Counted from the first letter of the stretch, positions 8,239 to 17,363 are shown. The stretch is 64,000 bases of DNA from Streptomyces albospinus (GCF_014648695.1 NZ_BMRP01000017.1:43461-107460), one strand, 5' to 3'. The notes: a model not told the origin generated them from the letters alone. Translations and numbers: made by a program.

Positions 8239-9192
8239 TCAGCCGCGTGGATCCCCCTGCGTGCCCTGCCCGTCCAGTATGGCCGCGGAATCGCGGAGCT
8301 TGTAGGGCCCTGGCCGGGTACCGGGTCCGAGCCGCGCCACCGCGCGCAGGATGTGCTGCGGCGGCAGCTGCCAACGGAGGGTGGGCGGAACGGCCCGCAG
8401 CACCCGGCCGGTGGCGCGCAGCCTGCGGGTGACGGCGGCGGGCGGCGGCGCCGGCCGGCCGTACAGCTCGTGGGCGTAGGCGGGCAGCGCCCCGTACGCC
8501 AGGGCCGCCACCGGGCGCCAGAGCAGCGCGCGGGCCGGGACGAGCGGGGCCGGGGTCGGCGGGCGGCGCAGGAAGTCGTCGATCTGCCGGGCTTCGGGGG
8601 TGAGCGCGAGCTCGGGACGTACGCGTGCGAAGTAGGCGGCCAGCGCGGCCCGGTCGGCGGGGACCCGCGCCGGGTCGAGCCCGACGAGCCGGGCGCTGGC
8701 GCGCTGCTCCCGCAGATAGCGGTCGGCCTGGGCGTCGCCGACCGGGTAGCCGGAGCGGCGGAGCACCTGGAGGTAGGAGTCCACCTCCGCGCAGTGCACC
8801 CAGAGCAGCAGCGCGGGGTCGTCGACGCCGTAGCGCTCGCCGGTGGCCGGGTCGGTGGCGGTCAGCCGGCGGTGGATCCCGCGGACCGCGGCACCGGCCT
8901 GCTCGGCGGCGCCGGTCGTCCCGTACGTGACCGTCCCGACGAAGTTCGCGGTCCGCATCAGCCGGCCCCAGGCGTCGCGCCGGCCCCGTTCGGTCATGCG
9001 GAAGGCGGCCGAGTTCTGGACGACGCCGCGCACCGCGCGGGGATGCAGCGCCTGGAGGTACAGCGCGCGGACGCCCGCGATCCACATCATCGGGTCGCCG
9101 TGCATCTGCCAGGTCACCGAACGCGGGCCGAAGAGCCCCGGGTCACCCGCCGCCACCGCTCCTCCCCTCGTCGTCGCCCGCCGTCGCCGCAT
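8239..9192 (-). CDS. MpaB/latex-clearing-type oxygenase family protein (DUF2236)
   Basis: A 317-residue protein of the DUF2236 family, which includes mycophenolic-acid MpaB and the haem b rubber oxygenase Lcp. Seen are GPRSVTWQMHGDPMMWIAGVRALYLQALHPRAV near the N-terminus (with the conserved His) and LLLWVHCAEVDSYL in the middle. These hold the family's haem-contact histidines and the W-V-H-x-x helix. No signal peptide is visible, so it is probably cytoplasmic or membrane-associated. It starts 14 bp after the stop of the acyl-CoA dehydrogenase gene on the same strand, so the two are probably co-transcribed, consistent with oxidative lipid breakdown. Confidence 0.82.
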   Translation of the reverse strand: MRRRRATTRGGAVAAGDPGLFGPRSVTWQMHGDPMMWIAGVRALYLQALHPRAVRGVVQNSAAFRMTERGRRDAWGRLMRTANFVGTVTYGTTGAAEQAGAAVRGIHRRLTATDPATGERYGVDDPALLLWVHCAEVDSYLQVLRRSGYPVGDAQADRYLREQRASARLVGLDPARVPADRAALAAYFARVRPELALTPEARQIDDFLRRPPTPAPLVPARALLWRPVAALAYGALPAYAHELYGRPAPPPAAVTRRLRATGRVLRAVPPTLRWQLPPQHILRAVARLGPGTRPGPYKLRDSAAILDGQGTQGDPRG

Positions 9193-9206
9193 CGCCCGTT
9201 GCCCTC

Positions 9207-10406
9207 TCAACGCCGTACGCGGGGCATTCCGAGCCCGATCCACGAGATGATCTCGCGCTGGATCTCGTTGTTGCCGCCGCCGAAGGTGAAGATGACGGCG
9301 GAGCGGTAGCCGCGCTCCAGTTCGCCGTGCAGCACCGCGCCGGCCGAGCCCTCCTTGAGCGGACCGGCCGCGCCCACGACCTCCATCAGCCAGGCGTACG
9401 CGTCCCGCCGGGCCTCGGAGCCGTAGACCTTGACGGCCGAGGCGTCCTGCGGGGTCAGCGTGCCCGTCCGGAGCGCGTCGACCATCCGCCAGTTCAGCAG
9501 CTTCATGGCGTCCAGCCTGGTGTGCGTACGGGCCAGCCGGCCGCGGACCCAGGCCAGGTCGATGACCCGGCGGCCGTCGGCGAGCTTGGTCCCGGCGGCC
9601 CACCGCTGGACGTTGTGCAGCGCGCGGATGGCCATGGTGCCGTGGGCGGCGAGAGTGACCCGCTCGTGGTTGAGCTGGTTGGTGATGATCCGCCATCCCT
9701 TGTTCTCCTGGCCCACCCGGCGGGTGGCGGGGACGGTGATGTTCTCGTAGTAGCTGGCGGTGGTGTCGTGTGAGGCGAGGGTGTTGATCACGGTGCAGGA
9801 GTAGCCGGGGTCGCTGGTGGGGACCAGGAGCATGGTGATGCCCTTGTGCGGCGGGACGCCGTCCGCCACGGGCGCGGTGCGTACGGCCAGCCAGACCCAG
9901 TCCGCGGTGTCGCCGTTGGTCGTCCAGATCTTCTGGCCGTTGACGACGTAACGGCCGGTCTCCTCGTCGCCTTCGCGCACCGCGCGGGTCTTGAGGGCGG
10001 CCAGGTCGGTGCCGGCCTCCGGTTCGCTGTAGCCGATCGCGAAGTCGATCTCACCGGACAGGATCCTGGGCAGGAAGTACGCCTTCTGCTCGTCCGTGCC
10101 GAACTGCATGATCGTCGGGCCGACGGTGTTCAGCGCCATCAGCGGCAGCGGCACCCCCGCCTGCGCCGCCTCGTCGAAGAAGATGAACTGCTCCATCGGC
10201 GTCATCCCGCGCCCGCCGAACTCCTTCGGCCAGCCGACCCCGAGCCAGCCGTCCGCGCCCAGCCGGCGCACCGTCCGGCGGTAGAAGCGCTTCTGGTCTG
10301 CCGGCTCGGCATACCGGGTGTAGGCGTCGTCCGGCACCAGTTCGCCGAAGTACGTCCGCAGCTCGGCGCGCAACTGCTGCTGCTCCGGGGTGTATTCGAG
10401 GTGCAC
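9207..10406 (-). CDS. Acyl-CoA dehydrogenase (FadE26-like)
   Basis: A 399-residue flavin-dependent dehydrogenase that introduces the alpha-beta double bond in an acyl-CoA. Visible are the N-terminal helical domain, GYSEPEAGTDLAALKTRAV at the FAD-binding strand region, GQKIWTTNG, and the C-terminal FTFGGGNNEIQREIISWIGLGMP. The sequence is strikingly like the FadE26/FadE34 group, which acts as heteromers in steroid side-chain oxidation in mycobacteria. No partner FadE lies beside it. The GTG start is preceded by GGGAGGGG. A KstR-like operator (10460-10473) lies in its promoter, which strengthens a sterol or isoprenoid role. Confidence 0.88.
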   Translation of the reverse strand: MHLEYTPEQQQLRAELRTYFGELVPDDAYTRYAEPADQKRFYRRTVRRLGADGWLGVGWPKEFGGRGMTPMEQFIFFDEAAQAGVPLPLMALNTVGPTIMQFGTDEQKAYFLPRILSGEIDFAIGYSEPEAGTDLAALKTRAVREGDEETGRYVVNGQKIWTTNGDTADWVWLAVRTAPVADGVPPHKGITMLLVPTSDPGYSCTVINTLASHDTTASYYENITVPATRRVGQENKGWRIITNQLNHERVTLAAHGTMAIRALHNVQRWAAGTKLADGRRVIDLAWVRGRLARTHTRLDAMKLLNWRMVDALRTGTLTPQDASAVKVYGSEARRDAYAWLMEVVGAAGPLKEGSAGAVLHGELERGYRSAVIFTFGGGNNEIQREIISWIGLGMPRVRR

Positions 10407-10421
10407 GGCCCCTCCCGTTCG

Positions 10422-10473
10422 TCCTGACGGTCCGTCGGATTCCAGGTCGAGGGGCACAGTAGAACTTGTTCCA
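10422..10473. promoter_or_regulatory. KstR-like operator (and a second imperfect palindrome) before the FadE gene
   Basis: The palindrome TAGAACTTGTTCCA at 10460-10473 fits the KstR-type consensus (AGAAC-NN-GTTCT) of actinobacterial cholesterol regulons, with one mismatched end. It lies ~55 bp before the GTG start. A weaker CTGACG-GTC-CGTCGG palindrome lies closer, at 10424-10438. The KstR assignment is by motif likeness only. Confidence 0.5.
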
Positions 10474-10518
10474 GTGATACGGAAGGGCGGCGGCCGGGAG
10501 ACGGCGGGGCACACTACG

Positions 10519-10553
10519 GCCCGGCGCGGTACCCCTTCGGCACCGCGCCGGGC
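10519..10553. terminator. Terminator of the SH3 protein gene
   Basis: A perfect 12-bp GC-rich stem (GCCCGGCGCGGT and its complement) with an 11-nt loop begins 18 bp past the stop codon of the minus-strand SH3 gene. It separates it from the FadE promoter. Confidence 0.75.
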
Positions 10554-10570
10554 CTCCTCGGTGTCGCGGC

Positions 10571-11020
10571 TCAGCCGGCGCGCCGCGCCCCGTCGCTGTC
10601 CCGGCCCGTGGTGCGCTGGGCGTCCTTGCAGTACCTGACGTAGCCGTTGTTGGTCACGTACTTGCCCGACACCCAGCCGCGCCCGTGGACCCGGAACCAG
10701 ACGTCGTTGCCGCGGATGCCCTGGGCGCGGACCTTGCAGTCCAGGACCACCGCCTCGCGGTTGCGGAAGAAGCCCTTCGTGGGGGCGTCGGTGCTCGGAG
10801 CCATGCGCTCGGAGATGCCGCGCGAGGCGTTGACGGTGCCGTACGGCCCACCGAGATCGCCCTGCGACTGCTGGTACGGCTGCGGCGGTTGCGGCTTCGG
10901 GGTCGCCTGCGCCGGAGCCGCCGCGAGCAGCGTCGCCCCCAGGGCGACAGCCATGGTCAGTGCGCCCGCACCGGCTGCGAGCTTCTTGCCTCGGACCACG
11001 AGGACGTCGGTCGTGGACAT
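10571..11020 (-). CDS. Small secreted SH3-domain protein
   Basis: A 149-residue exported protein. Residues 1-40 form a Sec signal peptide (basic RGKK, hydrophobic Ala/Leu core, cleavage near AQATP). A Pro/Gln-rich spacer follows. The rest is a bacterial SH3-like module: APTKGFFRNREAVVLDCKVRAQGIRGNDVWFRV, then RGWVSGKYVTN and a Cys near the end (VRYCK). The two Cys probably pair. Such Streptomyces proteins are thought to bind cell-wall peptides. RBS CAGGAG precedes the ATG. It has its own terminator and an A/T-richer upstream region with TTGACGCGCA-like repeats, so it is probably monocistronic. Confidence 0.78.
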   Translation of the reverse strand: MSTTDVLVVRGKKLAAGAGALTMAVALGATLLAAAPAQATPKPQPPQPYQQSQGDLGGPYGTVNASRGISERMAPSTDAPTKGFFRNREAVVLDCKVRAQGIRGNDVWFRVHGRGWVSGKYVTNNGYVRYCKDAQRTTGRDSDGARRAG

Positions 11021-11209
11021 AGGGGGTCTCCTGTTCTTGACGCGCGATCACTTGACGCGCAATGCCACCCATTGGCGCGTTGTGGACATTACGCGCAAAT
11101 CAGTTGCGCAGTGTGGTGAAACGACGACCGGGGAGCCAATCGTGTGAGGTCCGGACGCCCGGTGGACGAGGAAAATCACCCGTCCGTCGGCGCGCCCCCG
11201 CCGGAGCCG

Positions 11210-11974
11210 TCAGCCCTCCGTGCCCACCTGGTGGATGCCGAAGACGGCGCCCTGCGGATCGCGGACCATCGCGATCCGGGGCCCGTCCGGGACGTCCGTC
11301 GGGGCCAGCAGCAGCATGCCCCCGGACTCGGCGGCGCGGGCGGCGGTCCCGTCCACGCTCGCGACCGCGAAGTACGGCAGCCAGTGCGGCCGGACGTCCT
11401 CCCGGTCGCGCGCCTCCAGGGTGCTCATCCCCCCGAAGTCGGCACCGTCGATGCCCCACTGTGTGTAGGTGCCATGGGCGCTGACGGTCCATCCGAAGAC
11501 CTGCGGGTAGAAGGACGTGGCGGCCTCGGCGTCGCCGGTGGCGAGTTCGACCCAGCCGAGCGAGCCGGGCGCGTTGAGCAGCCCGGCACCGGCGAACTCC
11601 CGGGCCTGCCAGACCGAGAAGACCGCCCCCGCCGGATCGGCCAGCACGGCGAACCGGCCCAGGTCGAAGACGTCCATCGGGCCCATCAGCGCCCGGCCGC
11701 CGGCCTCGGCGACGGCCGCGGTCAGCGCATCGGCGTCCCGGGTCGCGAACGAGACGGTCCAGGCGGTCGGCTGCCCCGGCGCGTACAGCGGGGTGACCGC
11801 GGCGACCGGGGCGTCCCCCGCCGAGAAGGTCGTGTACCCGCCGGCCTCGGGGCGCGGATCGGTTTCGGCGTGCCAGCCGAAGACCTGGCGGTAGTACACC
11901 TTGGCGGCGTCCACGTCCGAGGTGCCCAGTTCCACCCAGCAGGGCGCTCCGGGCGTGGGCTCAGTGATCTTCAC
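11210..11974 (-). CDS. VOC-family protein (two glyoxalase-like domains)
   Basis: A 254-residue protein with two tandem vicinal-oxygen-chelate halves. The first begins PGAPCWVELGTSDVDAAKVYYRQVFGWH and the second GSLGWVELATGDAEAATSFYPQVFGWT. Each half has the WVEL-x-T-x-D strand and the FGW turn. Similar two-domain proteins in Streptomyces are annotated as glyoxalase or hydroxylase-like; metal and substrate are not established. The GTG start was chosen over an ATG 24 bp upstream because an AGGGAC ribosome site sits at good spacing before it. It is isolated between intergenic regions, with no operon partner. Confidence 0.85.
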   Translation of the reverse strand: MKITEPTPGAPCWVELGTSDVDAAKVYYRQVFGWHAETDPRPEAGGYTTFSAGDAPVAAVTPLYAPGQPTAWTVSFATRDADALTAAVAEAGGRALMGPMDVFDLGRFAVLADPAGAVFSVWQAREFAGAGLLNAPGSLGWVELATGDAEAATSFYPQVFGWTVSAHGTYTQWGIDGADFGGMSTLEARDREDVRPHWLPYFAVASVDGTAARAAESGGMLLLAPTDVPDGPRIAMVRDPQGAVFGIHQVGTEG

Positions 11975-12103
11975 GGTCGGTTCCGTCCCTCCGCGCACCG
12001 CGGGACGGGCCGCGGTCCGTCCGGGTCCGCCGCCCGCCGCCTCCGTACGCTGCCGATCGTCCGACGGGCGGGACCGGGCCGCAACCCGGGCCGGCGGGGC
12101 CGG

Positions 12104-13297
12104 TCAGCGGCGGTGCAGGTGGCGGGTGAAGCGGTGGCGCGGCGGGCGGTGGGTGCGCTGCGGGGCTTCCGGGGCAAGGGCGTTGTCCAGGGCGCGGGCG
12201 GCGCTCCCGGCGACCGCGGCCGAGCGGGGGAACAGCGCCGCCTCGTACGCGCGCACCCCCTGGTCCGGGTCGGACTGCCAGGTGTGCGCCTCGGCGAGGC
12301 ACCGGGCCAGTTCGCAGCCGTCAAGCAGCGCGAGGTCGGCGCCCGGCCCGGAGAGCGGCGTCATCAGGTGCGCGGCATCGCCCAGCAGGGTCAGGCCCGG
12401 TGTGTGCGGCCAGGTGTGCGGCACCGGGAGCGCGAACAGCGGCCGGTTGGTGAAGCCGCTGTCGCTGTCCCGGAGCAGCGCGAGCAGCCGCGCGTCCCAC
12501 CCGGCGAACCGGCCGAGCAGCGCGGTGCGGACGGCGGCGGTGTCCGCCAGGTCCAGCCCGGCCGTGAGCGCCCAGTCCTCGGAGCCGCGAAAGGCGGCGT
12601 GGACCTGGATGCGGTCGCGGCCGTCGCGCCGGGCGATCAGGCCTCTGGCCCCGGAGAACGCCGCCATGCGGCCGTGGCCGACCAGCCGGGCGATCTCCGG
12701 ATGGCGGGCGTCGACGTCCTCGAAGCCGGTCTCGACGAAGGTCACGCCGGAGTAGTGCGGGGTGGCGTCGGAGACCATCGGCCGCACCCGCGACCAGGCC
12801 CCGTCGGCGCCGATGACCAGGTCGAAGGTCGCCCCGCGGCCGTCGTCGAACTCGGCCTCATGGCGGCCGTCGCCGCGCGGGTGCAGCGTACGGAGGTACC
12901 GCCCCCAGTGGACGGTCCCCGGGGCGAGGGAGTCCAGCAGCAGCCGGCGCAGCTCCTGCCGGCCGATCCCGGGGAGCTCCGGGGGCCCGGAGGTCCCGGC
13001 CGCGCCGGGCTCCGCGGCGTGCCGGGCGAGCACCGCGCCGGTGCGGTCCAGCAGCCGGGTCTCCTGCCCTTCGGGCCGGGCGAGCGCACGGAACTCCCGC
13101 TCCAGCCCGGCCGCGCGCAGGGCCGCCTGCCCGGACTCCGGCCACAGCGCCAGGGTCCCGCGCTGCGGGCGCGCGTCCGCGCCGGGCTGCTGCTCGAAGA
13201 CCGCCGCCGGCATGCCGTGGTGCTGGAGCACGCGGGCGCAGACCAGCCCGCCGGGACCGGCGCCGATGATCGCGATACGGAGTGTGGTGGCGGGCAT
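12104..13297 (-). CDS. FAD-dependent monooxygenase (PHBH/TetX-like class A)
   Basis: A 397-residue single-component flavin hydroxylase. IIGAGPGGLVCARVLQHHG near the N-terminus is the FAD Rossmann motif. LVIGADGAWSRVR is the DG motif for FAD/NADPH contact. LTLLGDAAHLMTPLSGPGADLALLDG is the GD motif near the active site. The layout and length match TetX-type and aromatic hydroxylases that use NADPH and O2. There are no pathway genes beside it, so the substrate is open: it could be a detoxifying (drug-inactivating) enzyme or a tailoring enzyme. RBS GAGGAG precedes the ATG. Confidence 0.88.
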   Translation of the reverse strand: MPATTLRIAIIGAGPGGLVCARVLQHHGMPAAVFEQQPGADARPQRGTLALWPESGQAALRAAGLEREFRALARPEGQETRLLDRTGAVLARHAAEPGAAGTSGPPELPGIGRQELRRLLLDSLAPGTVHWGRYLRTLHPRGDGRHEAEFDDGRGATFDLVIGADGAWSRVRPMVSDATPHYSGVTFVETGFEDVDARHPEIARLVGHGRMAAFSGARGLIARRDGRDRIQVHAAFRGSEDWALTAGLDLADTAAVRTALLGRFAGWDARLLALLRDSDSGFTNRPLFALPVPHTWPHTPGLTLLGDAAHLMTPLSGPGADLALLDGCELARCLAEAHTWQSDPDQGVRAYEAALFPRSAAVAGSAARALDNALAPEAPQRTHRPPRHRFTRHLHRR

Positions 13298-13391
13298 GGC
13301 GCGGTGCTCCTCGGTGCGGATCGTCCTCCGTACCAGAGGAGCACAGCCGCCCGGAAAGTGCGATCGCTGCTGCCGGCCGGCCGCCGCCCGG

Positions 13392-14171
13392 TCAGTCCGG
13401 GACGGCGCGGAGGAGGACCAACGAGCCTTCCAGGGTGGGCTGTTGGCGCAGTGCGCCGTAGCGGGCGTCCCAGCTGCCGTCGGCCAGGTCGCGGCGCAGC
13501 CCGGCGCCGAACCGGGCCCGGGTCGCGTCGTCGGTGAAGCTCCAGGCGGAGCACGCCTGCCGGGCACCCGGGTCGAGCAGCCGCTCGGGGCGGCCGTAGT
13601 ACGCCTCGTTGAAGCCGTCGGAGCAGTCGAGGGGGATCGGGACGGTCTCGACGCTGGCCCGGCCGCCGAGTGCGGCCGTCAGCTCGGCGATCTCCGGATA
13701 GCGGCGGGCCTCGGTGTCCAGGACCTCGGGCGCGTACGCGTACAGCCAGAAGTCGCGGACGAGGGCGGGGTCGCAGGTCAGCACCACGACCGGGCCGCGG
13801 GCCACCCGGCGCATCTCGCGCAGCCCGGCCGCGGCGTCGCTCCACTGGTGCACGCTGAACGTCGTCATCGCCGCGTCGAAGGAGCCGTCGGGGAACGGGA
13901 GTTGCTCGGCGACCCCGTCAACTGCCGCAGGGAGGTGGGCGGGCCGCTGTGCGCGCATCGACGCGGAGGGCTCGACGGCCGTGACGTCGAGCGAGGTCGC
14001 CTCGTAGGAACCGGCGCCCGCACCGACGTTCACGACCGTACGGGCGGTGCCGAGGGCGGCGAGGATCCGGGCGGCGATGCGCGGATCGGGCTGCCGGTAG
14101 GCGGCGTAACCGCCGCCCACCGAACCGTAGTCCACGTCTCCGGCGCTGCCGTCGCACGTGCGTGCTTCCAT
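13392..14171 (-). CDS. Class I SAM-dependent methyltransferase
   Basis: A 259-residue methyltransferase with the Methyltransf_11 pattern. Motif I is VVNVGAGAGSYE (residues ~45-56), the acidic end of strand 2 is VTAVEPSASM, and motif post-I/IV is LPFPDGSFDAAMTTFSVHQW. The C-terminal part resembles UbiE-like small-molecule methyltransferases. The substrate cannot be read. The ATG was chosen because it closely precedes the conserved YGSVGGGYAAYRQPDPRI segment; the frame is open further upstream but lacks homology. It is divergent from the small ORF and DUF5133 gene across a 470-bp gap. Confidence 0.85.
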   Translation of the reverse strand: MEARTCDGSAGDVDYGSVGGGYAAYRQPDPRIAARILAALGTARTVVNVGAGAGSYEATSLDVTAVEPSASMRAQRPAHLPAAVDGVAEQLPFPDGSFDAAMTTFSVHQWSDAAAGLREMRRVARGPVVVLTCDPALVRDFWLYAYAPEVLDTEARRYPEIAELTAALGGRASVETVPIPLDCSDGFNEAYYGRPERLLDPGARQACSAWSFTDDATRARFGAGLRRDLADGSWDARYGALRQQPTLEGSLVLLRAVPD

Positions 14172-14641
14172 GCGGCGAACGTAGCGTGCCGGACGCCGCG
14201 GTGCGGGGTAATTGCCCGGAGGAGCGGCGGGTGGGCGGCCGGCGCACCATGGAAGAGCAGGGAGATACGGGCAGGCAGGGGGCCGGTCATGACCAGGGGA
14301 ACGACGGGTGACGGGCCGGGACCGGTGCCCCGGGATCCGCATCCGGTACCGCGCGATCCGGTACCGGCCGAACCGGAGCCGGAATCCGAACCCGGGATCG
14401 CACCGGAAGCGCCGGCGACCGCCCCGGAAGAGCCGCCCGGGGCCGCGCCGGGTGCGTACCCGGCCCCCGAGCCACCCGACTGAACGGCCGGCGGCCACCG
14501 GCCACGTCCCCCGATGCCCCGCGTCCGGTTGCAGGTGCCGCACCGCCGACGCAAGGTGGGAGCCACTCCGGTTCGGGCGTCGCATCCGCGCGCCGGTCAG
14601 CCGCCCCGGGTACGCCGGGCCGATGTCGGGAGAGAGACGGC
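14172..14641. other. 470-bp divergent intergenic region
   Basis: This lies between the methyltransferase start and the DUF5133 start. It contains a possible small acidic Pro-rich ORF (14289-14483). No repeat, terminator or RNA gene is evident. Confidence 0.5.
14289..14483 (+). CDS. Possible small acidic Pro/Glu-rich protein
   Basis: A 64-codon ORF starts with ATG behind a G-rich stretch and ends in TGA. The translation is low-complexity, dominated by Pro, Glu and Ala, with repeats such as VPRDPHPVPRDPVPAEPEPE. There are no hydrophobic segments or recognisable domain. Its codons keep the G/C third-position preference, but low-complexity GC-rich DNA can mimic this. It may be a real small intrinsically disordered protein or only open reading space; I favour neither strongly. 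Confidence 0.3.
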   Translation: MTRGTTGDGPGPVPRDPHPVPRDPVPAEPEPESEPGIAPEAPATAPEEPPGAAPGAYPAPEPPD

Positions 14642-14878
14642 ATGCTGCTGCCGGACAAGTCTGTGCTCGCTTCGCTGCTGCGGCGGTACCGCGTGTGGGA
14701 GCGGATGGTGCTCGCGGATCCGCACGATCCGGCGGCCCGGCAGCGGCTGGAGGACATCGCCTACACCCTGTGCGTGCTGATGGGCCGGCGCACCGTCCAG
14801 GAGGCGATCATCGAGGCGGAGCGCTATCTCGCGGCCGGCCGGACCGTCCCCCGGACGGCCGACCGGCCCAAGGGCTAG
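14642..14878 (+). CDS. DUF5133 domain protein
   Basis: A 78-residue protein matching the Streptomyces DUF5133 family: MLLPDKSVLASLLRRYRVWE at the start, then a helix ending in YTLCVLMGRRTVQEA and ERYL. It is predicted to be a small all-helical cytoplasmic protein of unknown role, often found near stress or secondary-metabolism genes. RBS GGGAGAGAG precedes the ATG. It lies 55 bp upstream of the phosphoketolase gene on the same strand and may be co-transcribed with it. Confidence 0.85.
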   Translation: MLLPDKSVLASLLRRYRVWERMVLADPHDPAARQRLEDIAYTLCVLMGRRTVQEAIIEAERYLAAGRTVPRTADRPKG

Positions 14879-14933
14879 CGGAACGCCGGGGACCGGTACG
14901 GGCGAGCGACCGCAAGGCGAGGAGGGCGAGGAG

Positions 14934-17363
14934 ATGCCAGGGGACGACGCGGGACGGGCGGGCGCCGCGGTGTCGGCGGCGCCGGCGGTCGCGGACCATC
15001 TCGGTGCGGCGGAGCTCGCGGCGCTGCACGCGCACTGGCGGGCCGCGAACTACCTCTCCGCCGGGCAGATCTACCTGATGGCCAATCCGCTGCTGGAGGA
15101 GCCGCTGCGCCCCGAGCACATCAAGCCGCGGCTGCTGGGGCACTGGGGCACCTCACCGGGGCTGAACCTGGTGCACACCCATCTCAACCGGGTGATCGCG
15201 GCCCGGGACCTGGACGCGCTGTGCGTATGGGGGCCGGGGCACGGCGGGCCGGCCGTCCTGGCCAACTCCTGGCTGGACGGCACGTACTCCGAGACGTACC
15301 CGGACGTGAGCCGGGACCGGGCGGGGATGGAGCTGCTGTTCCGGCAGTTCTCGTTCCCGGGCGGGGTGCCCAGCCATGTCGCGCCGGAGACGCCCGGCTC
15401 CATCCATGAGGGCGGTGAGCTGGGCTACTCCCTCACCCATGCGTACGGCGCGGCGTTCGACCACCCGCGGCTGCTGGTCGCCTGCGTGATCGGCGACGGG
15501 GAGGCGGAGACCGGGCCGCTCGCCGCGTCCTGGCACGCCACGAAGTTCCTCGACCCGGTGCACGACGGGGCCGTGCTGCCGATCCTGCATCTCAACGGCT
15601 ACAAGATCGCCAATCCCACGGTGCTCGCCCGCATCCCGGAAGCCGAACTGGACGCGCTGCTGCGCGGCTACGGCCACGATCCGGTCCATGTCACGGGCGA
15701 CGACCCGGCCGCGGTGCATCAGGCGATGGCCGCCGCCATGGACCGCTCGCTGGACCGGATCGCGGCGATCCAGCGCCGGGCGCGCGAGGAGGGCGCGACC
15801 GACCGACCGCGCTGGCCCGTGATCGTGCTGCGGACGCCCAAGGGCTGGACCGGTCCGCACGAGGTCGACGGGCAGCCGGTGGAAGGCACCTGGCGGTCCC
15901 ATCAGGTGCCGCTCGCCGGCGTACGGGATCACGCGGACCACCGGCACCAGTTGGAGCGGTGGCTGCGCTCGTACCGGCCGGAGGAGCTGTTCGACGAGGC
16001 GGGCCGGCCGCGCCCGGAGGTGCTGGCGTGCGTGCCCGAGGGGCGGCGCCGGCTGGGCGCCTCGCCCTATGCCAACGGCGGGCTGCTGCTGCGCGCGCTG
16101 CCGCTGCCGCCGCTGGAGCGGCACGCGGTGGACGTCGCCAGCCCCGGAGCCTCGCTGCACGAGCCGACCCGGGTGCTCGGCGGGCTGCTCGCCGATGTCA
16201 TGGCGGCGACCGCCGCGCGCCGCGACTTCCGGCTCGTCGGCCCGGACGAGACCGCGTCCAACCGGCTGGACGCGGTCTACCGCGCCACCGGCAAGGCGTG
16301 GCAGGCGGCGACGCTGGGCACCGACGAGCATCTGGCGCGGGACGGCCGGGTGATGGAGGTGCTGTCCGAGCATCTGTGCCAGGGCTGGCTGGAGGGCTAT
16401 CTGCTCACCGGGCGGCACGGCCTCTTCTCCAGCTACGAGGCGTTCGCCCATATCGTCGACTCGATGGTCAACCAGCACATCAAGTGGCTGCGGACCGCGC
16501 GCCGGCTGCCCTGGCGGCGCCCCATCGCCTCCCTCAACTACCTGCTCACCTCGCACGTCTGGCGGCAGGACCACAACGGCTTCTCCCACCAGGACCCCGG
16601 CTTCGTCGACCACGTCCTCGACAAGAGCCCCGAGGTGGTCCGGGTCTATCTGCCGCCGGACGCCAACACCCTGCTCTCGGTGGCCGATCATGTGCTGCGC
16701 AGCCGCGACTACGTCAATGTCATCGTCGCCGGCAAGCAGCCGAGCTTCGACTGGCTCACCCTCGACGAGGCCCGCGCCCACTGCGCCCGCGGCGCCGGCG
16801 TCTGGCACTGGGCGGGCACCGAGGACGGCAGCCGCGACCCGGACGTGGTGCTGGCCTGCGCCGGCGACGTCCCCACCCAGGAGACACTGGCCGCCGCCGA
16901 TCTGCTGCGCCGCCATCTGCCCGATCTGGCAGTGCGGGTGGTCAATGTCGTCGACATGGCCCGGCTGCTGCCGGCGGGCGTCCACCCGCACGGAATGCCG
17001 GACTCCGAGTACGACGCGCTCTTCACCCGCGACAAGCCGGTCATCTTCGCCTACCACGGCTACCCGTGGCTGATCCACCGCCTCGCCTACCGGCGCGCGG
17101 GACACGCGAATCTGCACGTCCGCGGCTACAAGGAGGAGGGCACCACGACCACGCCCTTCGACATGGTCGTGCGCAACGACCTCGACCGCTTCCGGCTGGT
17201 GATGGACGTGGTGGACCGGGTGCCGGGCCTGGGGGTCCGCGCGGTGGCGCTGCGGCAGGCGATGGCGGACATCCGGACCCGCCACCACGACTGGATCCGC
17301 GAGCACGGGACCGATCTTCCCGAGGTCGCGGAGTGGACCTGGGCGGGGTGCGCGCCGGGCTAG
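14934..17363 (+). CDS. xfp: Xylulose-5-phosphate/fructose-6-phosphate phosphoketolase
   Basis: An 809-residue thiamine-diphosphate enzyme that cleaves xylulose-5-P or fructose-6-P with phosphate to acetyl-phosphate plus glyceraldehyde-3-P or erythrose-4-P. Conserved segments include GHWGTSPGLNLVHTHLNR, GPGHGGPAVLANSWLDGTY, and the ThDP motif GDGEAETGPLAASWH...LHLNGYKIANPT. The glutamate region is LVGPDETASNRL and the substrate-binding region is YLLTGRHGLFSSYEAF. The C-terminal domain contains GYKEEGTTTTPFDMVVRNDLDRF. Length is normal (~800). It provides a short route from pentose phosphate to acetyl units, bypassing decarboxylation. No acetate kinase gene is adjacent. RBS GAGGAG lies before the ATG. 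Confidence 0.96.
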   Translation: MPGDDAGRAGAAVSAAPAVADHLGAAELAALHAHWRAANYLSAGQIYLMANPLLEEPLRPEHIKPRLLGHWGTSPGLNLVHTHLNRVIAARDLDALCVWGPGHGGPAVLANSWLDGTYSETYPDVSRDRAGMELLFRQFSFPGGVPSHVAPETPGSIHEGGELGYSLTHAYGAAFDHPRLLVACVIGDGEAETGPLAASWHATKFLDPVHDGAVLPILHLNGYKIANPTVLARIPEAELDALLRGYGHDPVHVTGDDPAAVHQAMAAAMDRSLDRIAAIQRRAREEGATDRPRWPVIVLRTPKGWTGPHEVDGQPVEGTWRSHQVPLAGVRDHADHRHQLERWLRSYRPEELFDEAGRPRPEVLACVPEGRRRLGASPYANGGLLLRALPLPPLERHAVDVASPGASLHEPTRVLGGLLADVMAATAARRDFRLVGPDETASNRLDAVYRATGKAWQAATLGTDEHLARDGRVMEVLSEHLCQGWLEGYLLTGRHGLFSSYEAFAHIVDSMVNQHIKWLRTARRLPWRRPIASLNYLLTSHVWRQDHNGFSHQDPGFVDHVLDKSPEVVRVYLPPDANTLLSVADHVLRSRDYVNVIVAGKQPSFDWLTLDEARAHCARGAGVWHWAGTEDGSRDPDVVLACAGDVPTQETLAAADLLRRHLPDLAVRVVNVVDMARLLPAGVHPHGMPDSEYDALFTRDKPVIFAYHGYPWLIHRLAYRRAGHANLHVRGYKEEGTTTTPFDMVVRNDLDRFRLVMDVVDRVPGLGVRAVALRQAMADIRTRHHDWIREHGTDLPEVAEWTWAGCAPG

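Noticed and set aside
15153..17306. 717-codon minus-strand frame
   Set aside because: Antisense shadow of phosphoketolase; composition is that of a mirrored gene.
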